Positions 56,721 through 64,000 of a DNA stretch of 64,000 nt are shown here, one piece after another. Both the position numbers and the translations under genes were made by a program. The stretch's first letter is position 1. Every line of letters starts with the position of its first letter. Location of the stretch: NCBI GenBank assembly GCA_028280505.1, contig JANQLO010000032.1, forward strand, positions 115,051 through 179,050, written 5' to 3'. The notes below the pieces were generated by a model. It was not told where the DNA came from. It saw only the letters and a list, made by a program, of their open reading frames with translations, and searched no databases. This DNA is from Chromatiales bacterium (GTDB taxonomy: Bacteria; Pseudomonadota; Gammaproteobacteria; Chromatiales; Chromatiaceae).

Positions 56721-57523
56721 GTCGAATTGCCGGCGTATTCGCCGCGCTACGCGATCAGGGCCGTCGGGCCCTGATTCCTTTTGTTACCGCGGGTGACCCC
56801 AATCCGGATGCCACGGTACCGATGATGCACGCCTTGGTCGAGGCTGGCGCCGATATCATCGAACTGGGGGTGCCTTTCTCCGACCCCATGGCCGATGGTC
56901 CCGTGATCCAGCGCGCCAGCGAGCGTGCGCTTGCACATCAGGTGTCGCTGTATGACGTGATCGAGATGGTACGGCGTTTTCGTGTGGACAACATCACGAC
57001 ACCCGTGGTGCTCATGGGTTACCTGAACCCCTTGGAGGTCATGGGTTACGAGGCTTTCGCCGAACAGGCATCCGCCGCCGGTGTCGACGGGGTGCTGACG
57101 GTCGATATCCCGCCCGAAGAGGGTGAGGCGTTTGTGCCGGCGATGAAGGCTAAAGGCATCGACCCGATTTTTCTCATTGCCCCGACCAGTCATCGCGCGC
57201 GTATCGAGCGTATCACGGGGGCGGCCAGTGGCTTCGTCTATTATGTTTCGCTCAAGGGCGTAACCGGTGCGGCCAATCTGTCGCTGGACAGCGTACGGGA
57301 GAAGATCGTCGAAATCCGAGAATGTACCGACCTGCCGGTCGGTGTCGGTTTCGGGATCAAGGACGCTGCCATGGCAGCTGCCATGGCGGCTTTTGCAGAT
57401 GCCGTGGTGGTCGGCAGTGCCTTGGTCTCGTGTATCGAGGCCAATGTCGATCGGCCGGAGCGGGCGATGGCCGAAATCAAGGCCTTGTTGACCGAGATGC
57501 GGGCGGCAATGGATGCCGGCTGA
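56717..57523 (+). CDS. trpA: Tryptophan synthase alpha chain
   Basis: Cleaves indole-3-glycerol phosphate and channels indole to TrpB. 268 residues, TIM barrel. Catalytic Glu49 and Asp60 are in [30 protein letters not shown] and GVGFGIKD are phosphate-loop and barrel motifs. It starts in the trpB stop (ATGA overlap). accD begins 33 bases after its end. Confidence 0.98.
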   Translation: MSRIAGVFAALRDQGRRALIPFVTAGDPNPDATVPMMHALVEAGADIIELGVPFSDPMADGPVIQRASERALAHQVSLYDVIEMVRRFRVDNITTPVVLMGYLNPLEVMGYEAFAEQASAAGVDGVLTVDIPPEEGEAFVPAMKAKGIDPIFLIAPTSHRARIERITGAASGFVYYVSLKGVTGAANLSLDSVREKIVEIRECTDLPVGVGFGIKDAAMAAAMAAFADAVVVGSALVSCIEANVDRPERAMAEIKALLTEMRAAMDAG

Positions 57524-57556
57524 TAGAATCGCGCCAGGCAAACGACGGAATTCTGC

Positions 57557-58414
57557 ATGAGTTGGTTTGAAAAACTGATGCCGACCCGCATTCGGACCGA
57601 AGGCGGCTCGAAAAAGACGGTACCCGAGGGTCTTTGGGCCAAATGTCCCAGTTGCAACGCGGTGCTGTATCGCGCTGAGATGGAACGCAACATGGAGGTC
57701 TGTCCCAAATGCGGTCATCACAATCGTATCGGTGCCCGCCATCGGCTCGATTTGTTTCTCGATTCCGAAACACGCGAAGAAATCGGTTCTGAACTCGAAT
57801 CGGCCGATCCGTTGAAGTTCAAGGACAGCAAAAAGTACAAGGAACGGATCAGCGCGGCGCAAAAAAAGACCGGCGAAAAGGACGCCTTGGTCATGATGCG
57901 CGGCCACTTAAAGGGACGCGATATCGTTGCCGGTGCCTTCGAGTTCGATTTCATGGGTGGTTCCATGGGCTCGGTGGTCGGTGAGCGTTTTGTCGAGGGT
58001 GTGAACGCGGCGATCGAGCGGCGTTGCCCGGTCGTTTGTTTTGCCGCCAGCGGCGGCGCGCGTATGCAGGAATCCCTGTTCTCGCTGATGCAGATGGCCA
58101 AGACGTCGGCTGCACTGCAATTGTTGTCACGGCGCGGCTTGCCGTTCGTCTCGGTCATGACCGATCCGACCATGGGCGGTGTGTCGGCCAGTTTTGCCAT
58201 GCTGGGGGATATCAACATCGGCGAGCCCGGGGCCTTGATCGGATTTGCCGGTCCCAGAGTTATCGAGCAGACGGTGCGGGAGAAGCTGCCCGAGGGGTTT
58301 CAGCGCAGCGAGTTTCTGCTCGAACACGGCGCGATCGATATGATCGTTGATCGTCGAGAGATGCGTGATCGTGTTGCCAATGTGCTGAATATGCTTGCGG
58401 GCGACCGCAATTGA
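57557..58414 (+). CDS. accD: Acetyl-CoA carboxylase carboxyltransferase subunit beta
   Basis: Carboxyltransferase beta subunit that, with AccA, moves CO2 from biotin to acetyl-CoA to make malonyl-CoA, first step of fatty acid synthesis. 285 residues. A zinc ribbon has Cys30, Cys33, Cys49 and Cys52; the crotonase-fold core shows ASGGARMQE and [12 protein letters not shown]. Normal family arrangement trp-accD-folC. Confidence 0.97.
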   Translation: MSWFEKLMPTRIRTEGGSKKTVPEGLWAKCPSCNAVLYRAEMERNMEVCPKCGHHNRIGARHRLDLFLDSETREEIGSELESADPLKFKDSKKYKERISAAQKKTGEKDALVMMRGHLKGRDIVAGAFEFDFMGGSMGSVVGERFVEGVNAAIERRCPVVCFAASGGARMQESLFSLMQMAKTSAALQLLSRRGLPFVSVMTDPTMGGVSASFAMLGDINIGEPGALIGFAGPRVIEQTVREKLPEGFQRSEFLLEHGAIDMIVDRREMRDRVANVLNMLAGDRN

Positions 58415-58424
58415 CTTCGGCACG

Positions 58425-59717
58425 ATGAGATTCCAATCGCTGGCCGCCTGGTTGGATTGGCAGGCCGGCCTCAATCCCAGGGAGATCGAACTCGGCCTCG
58501 ATCGGATACGCCAGGTTTGGAAAGCGCTTGGCCCGCCGCCTTTGGACGCTATCGTGCTCACCGTGGCCGGCACCAACGGCAAGGGTTCCAGTGTCGCGTT
58601 TATCGAGGCCATATTGCAGGCTGCCGGATACCGCACCGCTTGTTATACCTCACCGCATTTGTTGCATTACAACGAGCGTATCCGGGTCGATCAGATGCCG
58701 GTCGACGATCAGTCTATAGTCGGTGCTTTTGCGCGTATCGACGCGGCGCGTGGCGACCTACCGTTAACCTATTTCGAGTTCGGTACCCTGGCGGCACTCA
58801 GTATTTTTGCCGAACGCGAACTCGATGCGATTGTGCTGGAGGTCGGTCTGGGCGGGCGTCTCGATGCCGTCAACCTGATCGACGCAGACGTGGCCTTGAT
58901 TACCGGGATTGCCCTCGATCACCAGGATTGGTTGGGTAACGACGTCGAGCAGATCGGTGCCGAAAAAGCAGGGGTCATGCGCGGCGGCCGACCAGCGGTG
59001 TTTTCGGGTACCGACATGCCGGCCAGCATACGTCACCGGGCCGATGAAATCGGTGCGCTTTTGCGGATAGCCGGCGAGAATTATCGGATCGACCGTCGGG
59101 CCGAAAGCTGGGACCTCCTCGCCGGCGAATGGACCAGACGCGCGCTTCCGATTCCGGGGATGCGTGGACGTATCCAAGTAGACAATGCCGCGGGGGCCAT
59201 CATGGCTCTGGGTTGTGTTGCCGAAAGCCTGCCGATCGATCAGCGCGCAATACGCGCGGGTCTTTTGGCTGCCCGGGTGCCCGGGCGATTTGAGGTGCGT
59301 ACGGGGCCCCCGACCTGGATACTCGATGTAGCCCACAATCCACAGGCGGCGAAGGGCCTGAGCGATATGCTCGGCGATATGTTCACCACCGGTCGGCGTA
59401 TCGCCGTTTGCGGCATGCTCGATGACAAAGATGCCGCCGGTATCGCGCGTGTCCTCGTCAATCGATTCGATGCCTGGTACACCATCGATTTGTCTGCCCG
59501 GTCGCGGGGTGTCGACGCCAAAGCGCTGGCGCGGCGGATCCAACCGGAATTGCCCGGTGCAACCGTCGAGGCAGCGGAGAAGATAGGTACATTGCTGCCG
59601 AAACTGGCGGCACAGGCGGAAGCCGACGACCAGATCGTCGTATTCGGTTCCTTCCATACCGTCGGTGCGGCGATGGAATGGCTGGACAATAAGGATTCGA
59701 ATCCAAAAGTAAACTGA
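58425..59717 (+). CDS. folC: Folylpolyglutamate/dihydrofolate synthase
   Basis: ATP-dependent ligase that adds glutamate to dihydropteroate and to folates. 430 residues. P-loop AGTNGKGSS (48-56), mur-ligase domains and the family segment LEVGLGGRLDAVNLI. ATG 58425 is 10 bases after the accD stop; the upstream frame from 58395 overlaps accD and is unlikely. Next is the SPOR-domain gene, as in Pseudomonas. Confidence 0.96.
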   Translation: MRFQSLAAWLDWQAGLNPREIELGLDRIRQVWKALGPPPLDAIVLTVAGTNGKGSSVAFIEAILQAAGYRTACYTSPHLLHYNERIRVDQMPVDDQSIVGAFARIDAARGDLPLTYFEFGTLAALSIFAERELDAIVLEVGLGGRLDAVNLIDADVALITGIALDHQDWLGNDVEQIGAEKAGVMRGGRPAVFSGTDMPASIRHRADEIGALLRIAGENYRIDRRAESWDLLAGEWTRRALPIPGMRGRIQVDNAAGAIMALGCVAESLPIDQRAIRAGLLAARVPGRFEVRTGPPTWILDVAHNPQAAKGLSDMLGDMFTTGRRIAVCGMLDDKDAAGIARVLVNRFDAWYTIDLSARSRGVDAKALARRIQPELPGATVEAAEKIGTLLPKLAAQAEADDQIVVFGSFHTVGAAMEWLDNKDSNPKVN

Positions 59718-59723
59718 GCAGCG

Positions 59724-59729
59724 TATAAT
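59724..59729 (+). promoter_or_regulatory. Candidate -10 element for dedD
   Basis: A consensus TATAAT between folC and dedD, 28 bases before the ATG. No good -35 is at the expected distance, and a small hairpin GCCGC-TTT-GCGGC follows (59731-59743), so its use as a promoter is uncertain. Confidence 0.3.
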
Positions 59730-59757
59730 CGCCGCTTTGCGGCAAACCAAGATTCCA

Positions 59758-60282
59758 ATGGACGAAGGCCTCAAAAAGCGTTTGATCGGAGCCGCCGTGC
59801 TGGCGTCGCTTGCGGTCATCTTCGTACCGATGCTGTTAGAGGAACCGCCGCCGCGGCCGCCGCCGATGCCGGCCCTGCCGGAACGGCCACCAGCAACGGA
59901 TTTCGCATCCGATATGTTGCGTGACGAGATTCCTGCGGTGACACCGCTGGCGCCGATCGTATCGTCCGCAGAGCCGGACAAGCCGGTTCAAGCACCATCG
60001 GCGCCGCAGGGCCAGACGCCTTCCCAGGCTCCGCGTACCGGATTGACCGCCTGGGTGGTTCAGGTCGGGAGTTTCTCCAGCAGCGAAAATGCCCAAAAGC
60101 TTGTTCAGAAACTGCGTGAGGCCAAATTGCCGACACCCGATCCCGAGTTGGTCGATATTCGTGGCAAGCGTTACTACCGGGTACGTGTGGGACCGGTGAT
60201 CGAACGCGCGGAGGCCGATGGCATGGTCGACAAGGTGAATGCGATCAGCGGCACCCGGGCCAAAGTGATTCGCTATCCTTGA
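59758..60282 (+). CDS. dedD: DedD-like SPOR-domain protein
   Basis: A 174-residue cell-division-linked protein. One transmembrane helix (about 9-27, LIGAAVLASLAVIFVPMLL) places the rest in the periplasm; a proline-rich linker leads to a C-terminal SPOR domain (about 95-172) with VVQVGSFSSSENAQKLVQKLR and YYRVRVGPV. SPOR domains bind denuded septal peptidoglycan. Position between folC and cvpA is the DedD position in E. coli and Pseudomonas. ATG 59758 fits the family; 7 extra codons from 59737 are possible. Confidence 0.93.
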   Translation: MDEGLKKRLIGAAVLASLAVIFVPMLLEEPPPRPPPMPALPERPPATDFASDMLRDEIPAVTPLAPIVSSAEPDKPVQAPSAPQGQTPSQAPRTGLTAWVVQVGSFSSSENAQKLVQKLREAKLPTPDPELVDIRGKRYYRVRVGPVIERAEADGMVDKVNAISGTRAKVIRYP

Positions 60283-60337
60283 TGCGCGCTTTCTCGATCG
60301 ATCTGCAATACTCTACTCGCTGCGCGGCAGGGCACGG

Positions 60338-60844
60338 ATGATGGCGGGCTTGGGCTGGCTGGACTGGGCGATCCTGGGCATTGTGTTGCTGTCGGCGCTG
60401 ATCAGCCTGGTGCGTGGCTTTGTCCGCGAGGCTTTCTCGCTAGCGGTTTGGGTGTTGGCGTTTTGGGTAAGCTGGAGTTTCTTCCGGGATCTCGAGGTGC
60501 CATTACGCGATTTCATCGGCTCGCCGACCGCGCGCCTCGGTATCGCCTTTGGGGTCTTGATGATCGTGACCCTGGCATTGGGTGGCTTGGTGAATTATCT
60601 GATTATTCAACTGGTGGAGCGTACCGGCATGTCGGGCACCGACCGGCTGATCGGTATGGTGTTCGGTGCGGCCCGCGGTGTGCTTTTAGTGGCCGTATTG
60701 GTGCTGCTTGCCGGTTTGACACCGTTGCCGTCGGAGGATTGGTGGATGGGCTCGACGCTGGTCGGCTATTTCCAGGAGTTGGCTTTTTGGTTGCGTGATC
60801 TGCTGCCGCCGGAGCTTGCGGATCGTTTTCGGTACACTGCCTAG
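60338..60844 (+). CDS. cvpA: CvpA-family membrane protein
   Basis: A 168-residue inner-membrane protein with four helices, beginning WLDWAILGIVLLSALISLVRGFVREA. Originally linked to colicin V export, now to envelope stress and bile or antibiotic tolerance in enterobacteria. It precedes purF, the classic cvpA-purF pair. Two ATGs (60338 and 60341) are possible. 125 bases separate it from purF. Confidence 0.94.
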   Translation: MMAGLGWLDWAILGIVLLSALISLVRGFVREAFSLAVWVLAFWVSWSFFRDLEVPLRDFIGSPTARLGIAFGVLMIVTLALGGLVNYLIIQLVERTGMSGTDRLIGMVFGAARGVLLVAVLVLLAGLTPLPSEDWWMGSTLVGYFQELAFWLRDLLPPELADRFRYTA

Positions 60845-60969
60845 GGTCTGTTAACATAATCTGAAACATCGCTGCCGGTCGTGCTTTTCGGCTGACGAGG
60901 CATAATGGCAACGCTTCAGGTGAGGGTAACAGGCTCTGAAGGCACCATCGGTTAGAGGGCTGTCTCGAA

Positions 60970-62490
60970 ATGTGTGGAGTCGTCGGAATGGTGGGTGCGG
61001 GACCGGTTAACCAGTCCCTATACGACGCCCTGTTGGTATTGCAGCATCGGGGCCAGGACGCCGCCGGCATCATGACTTGCGACAAAGGACGGTTGCATTT
61101 GCGCAAAGACAACGGTCTTGCGCGTGATGTGTTTGATAACCAACACATGATCAAGCTGCCAGGCGGCATGGGCATCGCTCATGTACGTTATCCGACTGCC
61201 GGTTGTTCGTCGTCGGCCGAGGCCCAGCCGTTCTACGTCAACTCGCCCTATGGCATCGCTCTGGCGCACAACGGCAATCTGACCAATGCCGATGAGATTA
61301 AACGTGACCTGTTTCGTGAAGATCGTCGGCACATCAACACGGATTCCGATTCGGAGATTCTGCTCAATGTTTTCGCGCATGAGCTGAACGCCCAGACGAA
61401 TAATCTTTCATTCGATGAGAACGATATATTTAGAGCGGTCGAGGGTGTACACCGCCGTTGCCGCGGTGGTTACGCGGCAGTCGCGATGATCCCGGATTAT
61501 GGCGTTATCGCCTTCCGCGATCCCAACGGTATTCGCCCTCTGGTGTTTGGCGTGCGCGATGGCGAAAACGGGCATGAGATGATGGTGGCATCGGAAAGCG
61601 TCGCGCTCGATACGCTCGACTTTGACCGCGTGCGTGATGTCGAACCCGGCGAGGCCGTTGTGTTTACGTCGGACGGCAAGCTCTTCACCCGGCAATGTGC
61701 CGAGAAACCGCAACGCTGCCCCTGTATCTTCGAGTTCGTTTATTTCGCCCGGCCGGACTCGATCATCGACGATATTTTCGTACACAAGGCCAGATTGCGC
61801 ATGGGGCGCAAACTGGCGAAAAAAATCCAGAAAGTATTGGGCAGGGACAAGATCGACGTAGTGATCCCGATCCCGGATACCAGCCGCACCTCGGCGATGA
61901 GCTTGGCGCACGAACTCGATGTTCGTTTTACCGAAGGCTTCATCAAGAATCGCTACATTGGTCGAACTTTCATCATGCCGGGTCAGGCGGTGCGCAAAAA
62001 GTCGGTTCGGCAGAAGCTCAATCCGATCGACGTCGAGTTCAAGGACAAAAGCGTCTTGCTGGTCGATGATTCCATCGTTCGTGGCACTACCTCGCGACAG
62101 ATCGTGCAGATGGCCCGCGATGCCGGTGCAAGCAAGGTCTATTTCGCCTCCGCAGCACCGCCGGTGCGTTATCCCAATGTCTATGGTATCGATATGCCCG
62201 CGGCAACGGAGTTGGTTGCACACGGTCGAACCGAGCAAGAAGTTTGTGACTGGATCGGTGCCGATGGTCTGATCTATCAGGATTTGGATGATCTCATCGA
62301 CGCGGTCGGTAAGAAGGGCAAGACAGCCGTCGAACGTTTCGACACTTCGGTTTTCAATGGCGAATACATCACCGGCGATATCACGCCGGAGTATCTCGAG
62401 CGTTTGGAGGCCGATCGCAACGACGACGCGAAGTCGTCACGGGAAGATCAGCGACCGGCCAATGTGATCGGTCTACACAACGACCGTTGA
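60970..62490 (+). CDS. purF: Amidophosphoribosyltransferase
   Basis: First committed step of purine synthesis: makes phosphoribosylamine from PRPP and glutamine. 506 residues, close to the E. coli enzyme. The N-terminal nucleophile is Cys2 (MCGVVGMVG), giving a glutaminase domain without a propeptide; the PRPP loop is [19 protein letters not shown] terminator-like hairpin follows. Confidence 0.97.
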   Translation: MCGVVGMVGAGPVNQSLYDALLVLQHRGQDAAGIMTCDKGRLHLRKDNGLARDVFDNQHMIKLPGGMGIAHVRYPTAGCSSSAEAQPFYVNSPYGIALAHNGNLTNADEIKRDLFREDRRHINTDSDSEILLNVFAHELNAQTNNLSFDENDIFRAVEGVHRRCRGGYAAVAMIPDYGVIAFRDPNGIRPLVFGVRDGENGHEMMVASESVALDTLDFDRVRDVEPGEAVVFTSDGKLFTRQCAEKPQRCPCIFEFVYFARPDSIIDDIFVHKARLRMGRKLAKKIQKVLGRDKIDVVIPIPDTSRTSAMSLAHELDVRFTEGFIKNRYIGRTFIMPGQAVRKKSVRQKLNPIDVEFKDKSVLLVDDSIVRGTTSRQIVQMARDAGASKVYFASAAPPVRYPNVYGIDMPAATELVAHGRTEQEVCDWIGADGLIYQDLDDLIDAVGKKGKTAVERFDTSVFNGEYITGDITPEYLERLEADRNDDAKSSREDQRPANVIGLHNDR

Positions 62491-62601
62491 TTTTCCCGGC
62501 CTCTGCGAGGTTGACGTCGGACCGGCCTCCGACTAGTTTATCTACAGCGCCGATTTGGCTCAGATTGCGGGCGCGATATAAATGCCGCTAAAGCGAGGTT
62601 G

Positions 62602-62634
62602 AACCCGCTTCGGTCGGCACCGTGCGGGTTTTGT
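62602..62634 (+). terminator. Hairpin between purF and metZ
   Basis: AACCCGC (62602-62608) / GCGGGTT (62624-62630) with an inner CGGT/ACCG stem, followed by TTTTGTCGTTTT. It is 111 bases after purF and 33 before the metZ start. It may terminate purF or act as a read-through control point for metZ. Confidence 0.6.
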
Positions 62635-62666
62635 CGTTTTGGGCCGGCGACGATAGGAGACCGGTT

Positions 62667-63842
62667 TTGGACGATGAACACGACTGGGCGCTCGAAACGC
62701 TTGGGATCAGAACAGGGCACCGGCGTACCGGCGAAGGCGAGCACAGCGAGCCCATATTCGCCACCTCCAGTTTCGTATTCCGCAATGCTGCGGAGGCAGC
62801 GGCGCGTTTCGGCGGTGAGTCTGAAGGTAATATCTATTCGCGTTTCACCAATCCCACAGTAGCCGCGTTCGAACGACGTTTGGCCGCATTGGAGGGCGGT
62901 GAATGCTGTGTCGCGACCGCATCGGGCATGTCCGCGATTCTCGCGACCTGTATGGGCCTGCTCGAACAGGGCGATCATATCGTCAGCTCGCGGAGCATCT
63001 TCGGTAGCACCACGGTATTGTTCAACAAGTATCTGAGCCGTTTCGGTATCACGACGCGTTATGCGGATTTGACCGATCTGGCCGATTGGGAGCGCCAGAT
63101 CACACCGAACACCAAGCTACTGTTCGTCGAAACGCCGTCAAACCCGTTGACGGAACTGGGCGATATCCGAGCGCTCGCCGATTTGGCCCATGCCAGGGGT
63201 TGTCTGCTTGTGGTCGATAACTGTTTCTGTACCCCGGCGCTGCAGCGTCCGTTAGCGCTCGGTGCCGATATCGTGATCCATTCGGCGACCAAGTATCTGG
63301 ATGGACAGGGCAGGGCCGTTGGCGGTGCTGTTGTGGGTGACCGGAAACGCGTCGGTGAAGAAGTGTTCGGCGTGTTGCGTACCGCCGGACCGACCATGAG
63401 CCCATTCGCCGCGTGGATATTCCTCAAGGGCCTGGAGACGCTGAATCTGAGGATGCAGGCGCATTCCAAAAATGCCCATGTTCTGGCAACCTGGCTGTCG
63501 AAGCAGGCCGGGGTGAGTCATGTGTATTATCCCGGGCTCGCCGATCATCCTCAGCACGATTTGGCAAAGATTCAGCAAACCGATTTCGGCGGTGTGGTAG
63601 CCTTCGAGGTTGCCGGTGGCCGAGAAACGGCCTGGCGGTTGATCGATGCGACCCGGATGCTTTCCATCACTGCGAACCTGGGTGACACCAAAACCACCAT
63701 CACGCACCCGGCAACCACCACGCACGGGCGTCTATCGGCCGAGGATCGTGAGGCGGTAGGGATAGGCGAAGGCCTGCTGCGGGTTGCGGTCGGTCTGGAA
63801 TCGGTCGACGACATCAAGGCCGATCTTGCCAGAGGATTGTGA
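62667..63842 (+). CDS. metZ: O-succinylhomoserine sulfhydrylase
   Basis: PLP enzyme of the Cys/Met metabolism family that makes homocysteine from O-succinylhomoserine and sulfide, the direct sulfhydrylation route. 391 residues. The internal aldimine lysine is Lys209 in HSATKYLDGQG; EGEHSEPIFATSSFVF and YSRFTNPTV are typical of MetZ. I choose TTG 62667 because AGGAGA lies 6 bases upstream and the family starts there with DD-W; a GTG at 62622 has no such support. Follows purF as in Pseudomonas. Confidence 0.93.
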   Translation: MDDEHDWALETLGIRTGHRRTGEGEHSEPIFATSSFVFRNAAEAAARFGGESEGNIYSRFTNPTVAAFERRLAALEGGECCVATASGMSAILATCMGLLEQGDHIVSSRSIFGSTTVLFNKYLSRFGITTRYADLTDLADWERQITPNTKLLFVETPSNPLTELGDIRALADLAHARGCLLVVDNCFCTPALQRPLALGADIVIHSATKYLDGQGRAVGGAVVGDRKRVGEEVFGVLRTAGPTMSPFAAWIFLKGLETLNLRMQAHSKNAHVLATWLSKQAGVSHVYYPGLADHPQHDLAKIQQTDFGGVVAFEVAGGRETAWRLIDATRMLSITANLGDTKTTITHPATTTHGRLSAEDREAVGIGEGLLRVAVGLESVDDIKADLARGL

Positions 63843-63906
63843 GTTACCGAGATTGGTGTCGGTTATCGCAGCCGTGCATATGCTGAAGACGGTGGCCGGG
63901 TAACCG

Positions 63907-64000
63907 TTAAGTTGCCGGATTGCGCGCGATACCGTTCATGAATATCTCCACCAAGTACTCCGCTTCTTTTGCGAGGTTCAAGCTTTCCTGTTCGTCGTAA
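63907..64000 (-). CDS. C-terminal end of a probable TetR-type regulator, truncated
   Basis: A minus-strand frame open from the window edge to a TAA at 63907-63909, giving 30 C-terminal residues: a helix LNLAKEAEYLVEIFMNGI and the tail ARNPAT. A last helix of this shape is usual at the end of TetR-family ligand domains, but 30 residues cannot prove it. It converges with metZ, 64 bases away. Confidence 0.45.
   Translation of the reverse strand, partial: YDEQESLNLAKEAEYLVEIFMNGIARNPAT

Noticed and set aside
58764..59981. 405-codon minus-strand frame over folC and dedD
   Set aside because: Low-complexity glycine/serine start and no family; it covers two clearly conserved genes on the other strand.
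1..64000. CRISPR array, insertion sequence or prophage
   Set aside because: No regularly spaced direct repeats, transposase, integrase or phage structural genes were found on either strand.

Overview
The window is a contiguous piece of a moderately GC-rich gammaproteobacterial chromosome, probably from a free-living and possibly CO2-using member. Support for this: pheT-ihfA-merR-tRNA-Pro at the left end; a leuCDB-asd-fimV-truA-trpF-accD-folC-dedD-cvpA-purF-metZ block at the right end with the gene order known from Pseudomonas and relatives; a gammaproteobacterial LpxD, TolC and RND envelope set; and an SbtA-type bicarbonate permease paired with a PII-like protein. The genus cannot be named from sequence alone. 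I see no insertion sequence, prophage, integrase, CRISPR array or rRNA.

Left part (1-5.8 kb): truncated pheT, ihfA, a MerR-type regulator, tRNA-Pro(GGG) with a clear terminator, a Pcm-type methyltransferase, a host-attachment-family protein on the minus strand, and a DegS/AlgW-like periplasmic protease. Glycerol region (5.8-16.2 kb): glpR reads divergently from glpD, the five-gene glycerol ABC importer glpSTPQ-(DUF2160)-glpV, and glpK. This set imports, phosphorylates and oxidises glycerol without a GlpF channel in the cluster. The two importer ATPases carry complementary defects that should leave one working and one dead ATP site. Next come an sbtA/PII-like pair (minus), the three-gene proton-translocating transhydrogenase pntAa-pntAb-pntB, a membrane GGDEF-EAL protein (minus) and the helicase HrpA.

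Middle part (27-45 kb): a tiny ribbon-helix-helix gene with a perfect palindrome at its promoter and a divergent 40-codon membrane-peptide ORF; YchJ; a DUF938 methyltransferase; a lytic transglycosylase; a TlpA-like thioredoxin; several small conserved proteins (one PsiE-like, one LprI-like, two unknown); a minus-strand ABC exporter-YheT pair; an M23 peptidase; then a co-directional run of TolC, AroC, an MFS carrier, LpxD and an RND pump with its adaptor.

Right part (45-64 kb): a LysR regulator divergent from leuC with a textbook LTTR box between them, leuC-entericidin-leuD-leuB for leucine, asd for the aspartate family, the polar scaffold FimV, the tRNA modifier TruA, tryptophan genes trpF-trpB-trpA, accD (fatty acids), folC (folate), dedD and cvpA (cell envelope and division), purF (purines), metZ (methionine) and the C-terminal end of a probable TetR-type regulator on the minus strand. 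Most genes are housekeeping. The most unusual points are the GlpS/GlpT asymmetry, the structured glpD leader with phased GlpR-like half-sites, and the RHH/palindrome/micropeptide unit.
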